Positions 1 through 5,748 of a stretch of 5,956 nt of DNA are shown here, piece by piece. The notes under the pieces were generated by a model. It searched no databases. It saw only the letters and a program-made list of their open reading frames with translations, and was not told the DNA's origin. Source of the DNA: Planctomycetaceae bacterium (GTDB taxonomy: Bacteria > Planctomycetota > Planctomycetia > Pirellulales > Thermoguttaceae); assembly GCA_031259095.1 (NCBI GenBank), contig JAIRLW010000462.1, forward strand, positions 1 to 5,956, in the 5' to 3' direction. How positions within the stretch are numbered: the stretch's first letter is position 1; each line of letters begins with the position of its first letter. The translations under genes were made by a program, and so were the position numbers.

Positions 1-7
1 ACTTAAC

Positions 8-26
8 CCCACCCCGTTGGGGTGGG
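8..26. repeat. REP-like palindrome, 8-bp arms
   Basis: CCCACCCC (8-15) and GGGGTGGG (19-26) are perfect reverse complements around a GTT loop. Read on the minus strand this is a C-rich arm, an AAC loop and a G-rich arm, the same plan as the core of the larger palindrome at 172-242 (CCCTACCC-AAC-GGGTAGGG), but in the opposite orientation. No T-run follows immediately, so a REP-type repeat seems more likely than an intrinsic terminator. Confidence 0.7.
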
Positions 27-48
27 CTATTCAGTAAAAAATCTTGAC

Positions 49-62
49 GCCCCTATCGGGGC
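49..62. repeat. REP-like palindrome, 5-bp arms
   Basis: GCCCC (49-53) and GGGGC (58-62) pair around the 4-base loop TATC. The hairpin lies 22 bases after the palindrome at 8-26, and the two probably form one composite element. Its form resembles the GCCCT-GAA-AGGGC arms of the 172-242 palindrome. Function is unknown. Confidence 0.6.
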
Positions 63-121
63 TAATGTAAAAAACAAAAAATATTTCAAAAAGTAGTTTG
101 TTATTTTAGGAAAGTGCAAAA

Positions 122-280
122 CTATTCAGCGGAATTTTTATTTTGTGATCACCTTCATGATATTTTTCCTACGCCCTGAAAGGGCAAAATAAGCCAGCCC
201 TACCCAACGGGTAGGGCTGGCTTATTTTGCCCTTTCAGGGCGAATACTTTTTTAACCTCAAACAAAAATTCCACTAATAG
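122..280. repeat. Imperfect inverted repeat enclosing the large palindrome
   Basis: CTATTCAGCGGAATTTTT (122-139) and AAAAATTCCACTAATAG (264-280) are reverse complements apart from one substitution and one single-base indel. They lie outside the 172-242 palindrome, 32 bases from its left end and 21 from its right. The nesting suggests the outer ends of a small non-autonomous mobile element, or paired binding sites. No target-site duplication is obvious. The TTCCACT core also occurs at 3772-3778, at 5603-5609 and, inverted, at 5443-5449. Confidence 0.5.
172..242. repeat. Perfect 34-bp inverted repeat, composite REP-like hairpin
   Basis: Bases 172-205 and 209-242 are perfect reverse complements around the loop AAC (206-208), which I checked pair by pair. 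Each arm also contains its own smaller palindrome, GCCCT-GAA-AGGGC (173-185) and GCCCT-TTC-AGGGC (229-241). The DNA or RNA can therefore form either one long stem or three short hairpins. This is typical of clustered REP/BIME elements. A run of six T (248-253) begins six bases after the stem, so transcripts entering from the left might end here, although the stem is longer than a usual intrinsic terminator. No transposase gene is in the window. Confidence 0.85.
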
Positions 281-348
281 ATGTACGCCTCTTTTATATT
301 AGTGCAAAAGTGCTTTCGGAGTTGATTTTTTTCTTTGCCTGAAACCGC

Positions 349-376
349 TTGATAAAAATAAAAATCAATGTATGAT
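349..376 (+). promoter_or_regulatory. Candidate sigma70-type promoter for purL
   Basis: TTGATA (349-354) and TATGAT (371-376) resemble the -35 and -10 boxes and are separated by 16 bases. Transcription would begin near 383, leaving an untranslated leader of roughly 170 bases before purL. The region is AT-rich, where chance matches are common, and planctomycete promoters are poorly characterised, so confidence is limited. Confidence 0.35.
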
Positions 377-414
377 AAATACCGAAATTGCCCGCACGAA
401 GGTAAATCGTCCAT

Positions 415-453
415 TTTATTTCTGCCGTTTATTTCCGCCGTTTATTTCTACCA
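415..453 (+). repeat. 13-bp tandem repeat, three copies
   Basis: The units are TTTATTTCTGCCG (415-427), TTTATTTCCGCCG (428-440) and TTTATTTCTACCA (441-453). Copies 1 and 2 differ at one base and the third has diverged near its end. The array lies in the presumed purL leader or promoter region. It could be a slippage-prone microsatellite or a row of regulator sites, and nothing in the sequence decides between them. Confidence 0.7.
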
Positions 454-495
454 CAGAAAACACTGAAAAAGATTTTTTCGTGAATTTTCAAAGGC

Positions 496-517
496 GGTTA
501 ATAAAAGGTTAATAAAA
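496..517 (+). repeat. 11-bp direct repeat just upstream of purL
   Basis: GGTTAATAAAA occurs twice head to tail (496-506 and 507-517), about 40 bases before the purL start codon. GTTAATAAAA also occurs at 5558-5567 in the gap upstream of murB. The adjacency and position would suit an operator, but in DNA this AT-rich the match could be chance. Confidence 0.5.
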
Positions 518-556
518 ATAGATAGTTACAAATTCATAAAATCATTAGGTACATCA

Positions 557-3553
557 ATGCTTTGGGAAATCGATATTTTTCCGGCTCCGTCACAGCCGGA
601 TGTTCATGGTCAAGCCGTTGTTCTGGATGCGGTTGATTTGGGACTTTCCGATAAGAACACCAATATTACGGTAAAAACCGCTTATGGATATCTTATTCAA
701 GCGGGTCTTGACGAAACAATCGTCAAAATGCTTGCCGAAAAACTTCTTGCCGATCAAATTGTTGAACGTTTTCAATTATCGGTTGTCGGTTCGGAAAACA
801 ATAATCAGCAGTCGGTTGATAACAACCAACAGAAAATAATTTATGTTCTTCCTAAACCCGGCGTTACCGATTCTGTTGCGGAAAATACCCGAAAAATTAT
901 TGCTGATTTCGGGATTGCGACGGAAGCGGTTCGTACTTTCAAAAAGTATTGGATTTCCGGTGTTGACGATACGGAACTGAAATTGCTTGCCGTCAAATTA
1001 CTCGCCAACGACGCCGTTGAACAAACTGTTTTCGGCAATTTATCGTTCGATAAACTCGATGTCGGTTCGTCCTACGAATTTAAGTTGACAACAATTCCGA
1101 TTCGCGAAATGAGCGACACAGAACTTCAACACCTCAGTAAAAAAAGACAATTATATCTTTCGCTAACGGAAATGCAAACAATTAAATCGGCGTTTACAAA
1201 ACTTAACCGTGATCCGACCGATATTGAATTGGAAACGTTAGCCCAGACATGGAGCGAACATTGTTCCCATAAAACGTTGGCGGGTCGAATCCATTACGTT
1301 CGTGAAAATGCGGACGGAACACTGTTTGAGCGTCAGTTTCAAAATATGCTCAAGGAAACTATTTTTGCCGCCACACAACAACTTTGTGAAACAAAACCGG
1401 AAATTGCTCAACGTTGTGTCAGTGTTTTTTCCGACAATGCCGGTGTTATAACATTTGACGGCGAGTATAATATTTGTTTCAAGGTAGAGACGCATAATCA
1501 TCCTTCGGCGTTGGAACCTTACGGCGGAGCCAACACCGGACTTGGCGGAGTAATTCGTGATCCGATGGGAACAGGAATGGGAGCAAAACCGGTTGCAAGT
1601 ACAGATGTTTTTTGTTTCGCTCCGCCGAATATCAGCGCCGATGAGTTACCGTCCGGCGTGTTGCATCCGCGCCGAATTATGAAAGGAGTTGTTTCCGGCA
1701 TCCGTGATTACGGTAATAGAATGGGGATTCCTACGGTCAACGGCGCCGTTTATTTCGATAAACGGTATCTCGGTAATCCGTTGGTCTTTTGCGGCAATGT
1801 TGGAATTTTGCCGAAAGATAAATCATTCAAAGAACCCAAACCAAATGATTTAATAGTTACAATCGGCGGACGAACCGGTCGTGACGGAATTCACGGCGCA
1901 ACATTTAGCAGTGCGGAATTAACCAGTGAAAGTGAAACGATTTCCGGCGGCGCAGTACAAATCGGAAATGCGATTACGGAAAAAATGGTTCTTGATGTTA
2001 TGCTTCAAGCCCGTGATCGCGGACTTTACAATGCTGTTACGGATTGCGGTGCGGGCGGTTTTTCCAGTGCGGTTGGAGAGATGGGGGAAAGGATCGGCGC
2101 GGAAGTGGAATTGTCCAATGCGCCGCTAAAGTATGAAGGTTTAAGTTACACTGAAATATGGATTTCCGAAGCGCAGGAACGAATGATTTTTTCGGTTCCG
2201 CCTGAAAAATGGAATGAATTTCAAAAACTTTGTAACGATGAAGATGTTGAAGCGACTGTTTTGGGCATGTTCAAACCAACCGGACGGTTGATTTTGAATT
2301 ATCACGGTCATTGTGTTGCCGATCTTGACATGAATTTATTACACAATGGTCGTCCTCCGGTGGTTCGGGAAGCCCGTTATAAACGTTGCGCTGTTTGCCG
2401 CGATTTAACGCCGGAGCCGGCGATTAGCGATAACGATAATCAAACGATAATCAACGATAGCAATAACGACAGTAATAATAACAATAATAATTGTATTCGC
2501 AATTGTATCAATAGCGGTACGAATAATTTTGCGGATGATCTGAAACAAATATTATCATCGTTTAATGTTGCGAGTAAACATTGGATTATCCGGCAATACG
2601 ATCACGAAGTTCAGGGCGGCAGTGTGATTAAACCGTTAATTGGAGTTGCCAATGACGCACCGAGTGATGCGGCGGTGGTGCGTCCTCGATTGGATTCGCG
2701 TCGCGGGCTGGTACTTTCCTGCGGAATGAATCCGCTTTACGGCGACCTTGATCCTTACCGCATGGCTGCGTCGGGTATTGACGAAGCGTTACGAAATGCC
2801 GTTGCGGTTGGTGCAGACCCGAAAACAATCGTTCTTCTCGATAATTTTTGTTGGGGAAATACTGACTGTCCCGAAACACTTGGTTCTCTGGTGGAAGCGG
2901 CTTTGGCTTGTTATGAAATTTCACTCGGTTTTGAAACGCCGTTTATCAGCGGCAAAGACAGTCTCAATAATGAATTTCGTCCGATAAATGCGGAACCGAT
3001 TGCGATTCCGCCGACATTGCTTATTTCCGCAATGGGACAAATTGACGATGTAACAAATTGTGTTACGATGGATATAAAACAACCGGGTAATATTTTGTAT
3101 CAAATTGGTGAAACGAAGAACGAATTGGGCGGTTCCCATTTTGCTTTGATCCGAAATTTACGAAACGGTGAAATACCGTCGTTGGATATTCCGAAAGCGA
3201 AAAAACTGTACGAAACATTACATCAGGCTATTCATCGTGGTATTGTGCGAAGTGTTCATGATTTGAGTGAGGGCGGTCTTGCGGTTGCAGTTGCGGAAAT
3301 GTGTTTTGCCGGCGGGTTCGGTGCAGAATTGACCGGAACATTTGATATTATTACACTATTTAGCGAATCCAACAGCCGATTTGTTGTTGAAATTGAACCG
3401 ATTCACATTCCGTCGTTTGAATCATTCTTCGCCGGATTCCCGCTGCGAAAACTCGGCAAAGTTGTTACGGAGAAAATTCTCCGTTTCGGCGATACATTTT
3501 CAGTAAACATTGATGAACTCAAAACCGTTTGGCAACAACCATTAGATTGGTAG
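557..3553 (+). CDS. purL: Phosphoribosylformylglycinamidine synthase, PurS-PurL fusion type
   Basis: This 998-residue protein makes FGAM from FGAR, ATP and ammonia in cytosolic purine synthesis. Residues 1-77 and 93-164 look like two PurS-like halves; PKPGVTDSVAEN (99-110) is typical of PurS. The linker domain carries ELETLAQTWSEHCSHKT (224-240). The first AIR-synthase-like lobe has ETHNHPS (311-317), the GGANTGLGG segment (323-331) and TDCGAGGFSSAVGEM (495-509). The second lobe has YDHEVQGGSV (681-690), SGKDSLNNE (798-806) and SVHDLSEGGLAVA (899-911). The protein stops at QQPLDW with no glutaminase domain, so a separate PurQ must supply ammonia. Its length lies between stand-alone PurL (about 740) and the full fusion (about 1300). 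Asn/Gln-rich linkers occur at 79-92 and 625-657. The ATG has only a weak upstream AGGT (547-550). No purine riboswitch is visible, and the convergent neighbour is unrelated. Confidence 0.96.
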   Translation: MLWEIDIFPAPSQPDVHGQAVVLDAVDLGLSDKNTNITVKTAYGYLIQAGLDETIVKMLAEKLLADQIVERFQLSVVGSENNNQQSVDNNQQKIIYVLPKPGVTDSVAENTRKIIADFGIATEAVRTFKKYWISGVDDTELKLLAVKLLANDAVEQTVFGNLSFDKLDVGSSYEFKLTTIPIREMSDTELQHLSKKRQLYLSLTEMQTIKSAFTKLNRDPTDIELETLAQTWSEHCSHKTLAGRIHYVRENADGTLFERQFQNMLKETIFAATQQLCETKPEIAQRCVSVFSDNAGVITFDGEYNICFKVETHNHPSALEPYGGANTGLGGVIRDPMGTGMGAKPVASTDVFCFAPPNISADELPSGVLHPRRIMKGVVSGIRDYGNRMGIPTVNGAVYFDKRYLGNPLVFCGNVGILPKDKSFKEPKPNDLIVTIGGRTGRDGIHGATFSSAELTSESETISGGAVQIGNAITEKMVLDVMLQARDRGLYNAVTDCGAGGFSSAVGEMGERIGAEVELSNAPLKYEGLSYTEIWISEAQERMIFSVPPEKWNEFQKLCNDEDVEATVLGMFKPTGRLILNYHGHCVADLDMNLLHNGRPPVVREARYKRCAVCRDLTPEPAISDNDNQTIINDSNNDSNNNNNNCIRNCINSGTNNFADDLKQILSSFNVASKHWIIRQYDHEVQGGSVIKPLIGVANDAPSDAAVVRPRLDSRRGLVLSCGMNPLYGDLDPYRMAASGIDEALRNAVAVGADPKTIVLLDNFCWGNTDCPETLGSLVEAALACYEISLGFETPFISGKDSLNNEFRPINAEPIAIPPTLLISAMGQIDDVTNCVTMDIKQPGNILYQIGETKNELGGSHFALIRNLRNGEIPSLDIPKAKKLYETLHQAIHRGIVRSVHDLSEGGLAVAVAEMCFAGGFGAELTGTFDIITLFSESNSRFVVEIEPIHIPSFESFFAGFPLRKLGKVVTEKILRFGDTFSVNIDELKTVWQQPLDW
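2432..2462 (+). repeat. 11-bp tandem repeat within purL encoding an Asn-rich linker
   Basis: AACGATAATCA occurs twice in tandem (2432-2442, 2443-2453), followed by a degenerate part copy ACGATAGCA (2454-2462). AAT/AAC codons then encode six consecutive Asn (residues 640-645). Because the unit is not a multiple of three, successive copies are read in different frames (N-D-N-Q, then T-I-I-N). The tract sits between the two enzyme lobes, where extra length should be tolerated. It looks like replication-slippage expansion. Confidence 0.7.
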
Positions 3554-3842
3554 AACAATGTAACCGTTACAAACCTTCTGGTATGAAGTAAACATCAACC
3601 GGCGCGATGGCGGGTGAAAGCCCTTCGGCGAAACGTTTACGTTTTTAATAAGGTAATGAGGTTGGATAGATGTTGTATCTTTGGCTGCTGAGGTTTTTTG
3701 GTAAATCGTTTTGTTAAGAAAATTAGGTGAAAATGAGGTTGTTTGTCCAATATTCAGACATGTAAAAAATATTCCACTGATATCTTACCTATTTTAGAAT
3801 TTTCAAGCGTAAGGAGAATACTCTTTCACTTATTTTTGTTTT
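3554..3842. other. Non-coding gap between convergent purL and GNAT genes
   Basis: No reading frame here looks coding; ATG-started frames such as those at 3656 and 3733 end within about a dozen codons. An imperfect palindrome, TGTAAC-C-GTTACA (3559-3571), starts six bases after the purL stop codon. A GC-rich island lies at 3597-3630. TGAGGTT occurs three times (3657, 3689, 3734), and one TTCCACT motif lies at 3772-3778. No strong intrinsic terminator is visible for either converging gene. Confidence 0.7.
3588..3647 (+). other. Possible structured RNA or weak terminator after purL
   Basis: GTAAAC (3588-3593) can pair with GTTTAC (3635-3640), enclosing a GC-rich stretch that includes GGGT-GAAA-GCCC (3613-3624), a short stem capped by a GNRA-type GAAA tetraloop. 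Alternatively AAACG-TTTA-CGTTT (3631-3644) forms a weak hairpin running into T residues and could end purL transcription. The two folds compete for the same bases. I recognise no known riboswitch or small-RNA consensus here. Confidence 0.25.
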
Positions 3843-4397
3843 TTACCACGTCGGACTATGAACATCGAGAGGTCCTTCAGGAAGAGGAACATCACTGAGT
3901 TCATAATACATGGGACAATTACTCCGCATTGAAATTGGTAAATCACGTTGGTTCCACATCACAATCGAATCATCCGCAAGTTTCCAACCTTGAGAAGTAT
4001 AAAACGGTACCAAAAATTCTTTACAGTACAGAATCGCAAAAAGGAAACCGCGCCGTCTTGCCTCGTCAAGGGTTTCACGAAGCATCCGGCGCGCAAGACC
4101 GGCATGGCGTGAATCCGGCGCAACACAAACGCCCTGAATACTGGCAACGTTATAACGAAAATTCCACGTCGTTGTAATGGTTCGAACCACCACCGCAATA
4201 TGACCAATTACTTTTTCGTTGTCTTTTGCAATCACCGAATAAATTGGTCGCGTATTATGCCATGTCCGGTAATTTTGGAAGATGTCCGCCCAATCAGGAA
4301 AACAACACTGTAAAAGTTCCCGAATAAGCCGATCCAAACCGCTATTCAAATCGTGTTCATCAACCACCTCAATAGTAGGGCAAACTGTCAAGGGCAT
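3843..4397 (-). CDS. GNAT-family N-acetyltransferase, substrate unknown
   Basis: The protein has 184 residues from ATG at 4397; a TTG at 4409 in the same frame would add MITK. Neither start has a clear Shine-Dalgarno sequence. Residue numbers here count from the TTG. A central GNAT fold is recognisable: VIGHIAVVVR (67-76) as a core beta strand, then VASIQGVCVAPDSRHAGLA (88-106), where R101-H-A-G104-L-A106 matches the acetyl-CoA pyrophosphate loop Q/R-x-x-G-x-G/A. A helix with LDEARRRG (114-121) follows, and then FYTSQGWKL (136-144), the usual FYxxxGF-like segment. No signal peptide or membrane span is seen, so it should be cytosolic. Family members acylate amines on small molecules, peptides or proteins. 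The extended C-terminus ending PEGPLDVHSPTW is faintly reminiscent of NodA-like acyltransferases, which I cannot verify. It lies 84 bases behind murB on the same strand, so co-transcription is plausible, but nothing else ties it to cell-wall synthesis. Confidence 0.85.
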   Translation of the reverse strand: MPLTVCPTIEVVDEHDLNSGLDRLIRELLQCCFPDWADIFQNYRTWHNTRPIYSVIAKDNEKVIGHIAVVVRTITTTWNFRYNVASIQGVCVAPDSRHAGLARRMLRETLDEARRRGFLFAILYCKEFLVPFYTSQGWKLADDSIVMWNQRDLPISMRSNCPMYYELSDVPLPEGPLDVHSPTW

Positions 4398-4423
4398 TTT
4401 AGTAATCAAAAATTTACGGTTGA

Positions 4424-4444
4424 TAACGGTTCGGAATACCGTTA
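4424..4444. repeat. 7-bp hairpin between murB and the GNAT gene
   Basis: TAACGGT (4424-4430) and ACCGTTA (4438-4444) pair perfectly around a 7-base loop in the short murB-GNAT spacer. On the minus strand no T-run follows directly; a T-run comes only about ten bases later. It may be an attenuating or RNA-processing stem, an operator, or chance, but it is not a standard terminator. Confidence 0.45.
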
Positions 4445-4481
4445 CGTTGACTTGTCGCCTAGTACGCCGACTCTATTGTCT

Positions 4482-5387
4482 TTACCACATTTCTAACGAA
4501 AGTTCCAGCCGGATTTCGGTCATTGTTTCAACCTGTTCCTGAACAAACCGGATAAGCCGCAACACATCATGAGCGGTTCCTTCCGGCTCAACCATAATGA
4601 AATTGGCGTTGCGTTCACTGACAACCGCGCCGCCAATTCGTGTTCCTTTCAATCCGCTTTGTTCAATCAAATCGCCAGCCGGAGTGCCGGTTGCCGGATT
4701 CTTAAAAACATGAATAGACGCCAATTCACCGCCCGGCTGTTGTGTTTTGCGAACAATCCACAATTTTTGCATTCGTTTGGCAAGTTCCACCGGATCATCT
4801 TTTTCAAGCCGTAATGTTGCCGCAAGAATAATCACATCGTCCAGACTGCTGGAACGATAGCCAAACGAAATCTCATTTTTTGACAAAACCGAAATTTCAC
4901 CGTTAAGATTGGCAACTCGGATACTTTCAACCCATTGTCCTAGATCGCCGCTATTTGTTCCGGCGTTGCCGAGAAGTGCGCCGCCTACGGTGCCGGGAAT
5001 ACCAATCAAATCTTCAATTCCGCCTAAACCTTGCGAAACGGATTGCGTAATCACCTGACCGAGTTTGGCTCCGGCTCCGGCAATCACCCGTTGTCCTTCA
5101 ACTGTGATTCCGCAAAACGCCGGATTCGAAAACCGAATAATTAAACCGGTCACGCCTTGTTCTGTTACAAGAAGATTGGAACCGGCTCCAAGAATACGAA
5201 TCGGTATTTTGTTGATTGGTCTTTGTTTCAGCAGCATAACAAGATCAGTTTCTGATTCCGGTTCCGCGAAAAACTCCGCCAAACCGCCCAACTGTAAACG
5301 AGTGTACATCGCCAACGGAACGTTACGCCGTACTCCTCGAAAAATATCTTGCCGAGCGGAATGGTCAACATGGTCAAATTTATTCAT
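4482..5387 (-). CDS. murB: UDP-N-acetylenolpyruvoylglucosamine reductase (MurB)
   Basis: MurB reduces UDP-GlcNAc-enolpyruvate to UDP-MurNAc with NADPH and FAD in the cytosol, the second committed step toward peptidoglycan. The 301-residue length fits short type II-like MurB. Recognisable features are NVPLAMYTRLQLGGLAEFF (22-40), the FAD-binding LGAGSNLLV (66-74), IGIPGTVGGALLGNAG (128-143), FGYRSS (175-180) with the expected Tyr-Arg pair, VFKNP (227-231) and LIEQSGLKGTRIGGAVVSER (240-259), followed by NANFIMV. Two sites look unusual. The residue just before VFKNP, normally the catalytic Ser (Ser229 in E. coli), is His226. The C-terminal LExE motif, whose second Glu is E325 in E. coli, reads LELSLE, putting Ser297 there. 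The start ATG gives a normal N-terminus, with only a weak GTGAG upstream. The fold assignment is secure; activity is less so. The GNAT gene follows downstream. Confidence 0.93.
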   Translation of the reverse strand: MNKFDHVDHSARQDIFRGVRRNVPLAMYTRLQLGGLAEFFAEPESETDLVMLLKQRPINKIPIRILGAGSNLLVTEQGVTGLIIRFSNPAFCGITVEGQRVIAGAGAKLGQVITQSVSQGLGGIEDLIGIPGTVGGALLGNAGTNSGDLGQWVESIRVANLNGEISVLSKNEISFGYRSSSLDDVIILAATLRLEKDDPVELAKRMQKLWIVRKTQQPGGELASIHVFKNPATGTPAGDLIEQSGLKGTRIGGAVVSERNANFIMVEPEGTAHDVLRLIRFVQEQVETMTEIRLELSLEMW

Positions 5388-5748
5388 AGCAATTACTCAC
5401 TGTACGTTCCCAAAAATATCTGGGTTCAAAGTTTTTTAATATAGTGGAAATTTCGGCTTAAAACTTTTGGAAAGCGCCGTTACTAAATTAAGATGTCCTT
5501 TACTGCATTAACAAACATCTTAACTGGAAACTCATGGTTAAAGAATGATCAAAAATTGTTAATAAAAAACAGAAGTTAGATTATAGCATATCATCAAACA
5601 GATTCCACTAATCACCAAAAAAATGTCAAAAAACGCTTGTACTTGACCGTTAATAACACTGCCAATAAAGGCAATGATTCCAGATATTAATCGCTATAAA
5701 AACGAGATGACTGTAAGAAATTATTTGTATTTGAGATAGTTTAATGGT
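5388..5748. other. Non-coding gap upstream of murB
   Basis: No coding frame is supported in these 361 AT-rich bases. They lie between the end of the partial MauE/DoxX-like gene and the murB start, both on the minus strand, so they should hold the murB promoter. I see no well-spaced sigma70 boxes. Present are an AGTGGAA motif (5443-5449), a TTCCACT motif (5603-5609), a 9-bp inverted repeat (5488-5523), a GTTAATAAAA copy (5558-5567) and a weak ACTGCC/GGCAAT stem (5658-5675). Confidence 0.7.
5488..5523. repeat. 9-bp inverted repeat
   Basis: TTAAGATGT (5488-5496) and ACATCTTAA (5515-5523) are perfect reverse complements separated by 18 bases. The long AT-rich spacer and absent T-run argue against a terminator. 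It lies roughly 100 bases upstream of murB, between the divergent AGTGGAA and TTCCACT motifs, so a regulator site or a repeat remnant is possible. Confidence 0.5.

Larger units (their letters stand above)
1..556. other. Non-coding, repeat-rich region upstream of purL
   Basis: No convincing gene is visible in this stretch: all frames are broken by frequent stops and the composition is strongly AT-rich outside the palindromes. It contains three GC-rich palindromes (8-26, 49-62, 172-242), an imperfect inverted repeat around the largest one (122-139 with 264-280), a sigma70-like promoter candidate (349-376), a 13-bp tandem repeat (415-453) and an 11-bp tandem repeat (496-517). The segment 451-480 (CCACAGAAAACACTGAAAAA and the following T-run) resembles the CCACAG/ACACAG-type intergenic repeat often met in planctomycete and verrucomicrobial genomes. 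That last resemblance is from memory and is weak. Confidence 0.75.

Noticed and set aside
1..62. End of a protein-coding gene entering from the left edge
   Set aside because: Plus-strand frames hit stops within about 15 codons and the DNA is dominated by palindromes, so no coding sequence can be supported.
8..242. CRISPR array
   Set aside because: The repeats are palindromes of different sequence and length with irregular spacing, and no cas gene is present.
383..556. Purine-type riboswitch in the purL leader
   Set aside because: The leader lacks a recognisable three-way-junction purine aptamer or PRPP/ppGpp-type motif and consists largely of AT-rich repeats.
1926..2129. Plus-strand frame of 67 codons inside purL
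   Set aside because: It lies wholly within the conserved AIR-synthase-like lobe of purL in another frame and its translation shows no recognisable motif.
2628..2924. Minus-strand frame of 98 codons opposite purL
   Set aside because: It is antisense to conserved purL sequence, rich in Pro, Gln and Arg as expected for a shadow frame, and has no domain signature.
3595..3660. Fluoride riboswitch suggested by the GCGATGG string
   Set aside because: The remaining conserved segments, in particular a CUGAUGA-like strand at the right distance, are missing, and no downstream transporter gene lies in the sense direction.
3929..4207. Frames on both strands overlapping the GNAT gene
   Set aside because: The GNAT frame carries the acetyl-CoA loop and a coherent fold; the overlapping frames are low-similarity shadows.
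5065..5439. Plus-strand frame of 124 codons opposite the 5' half of murB
   Set aside because: It is antisense to conserved MurB motifs, and its Arg/Pro/Ser-rich translation resembles no family.
5658..5675. Terminator for the MauE/DoxX-like gene
   Set aside because: The stem is only six pairs with one wobble, and no T-run follows on the minus strand.
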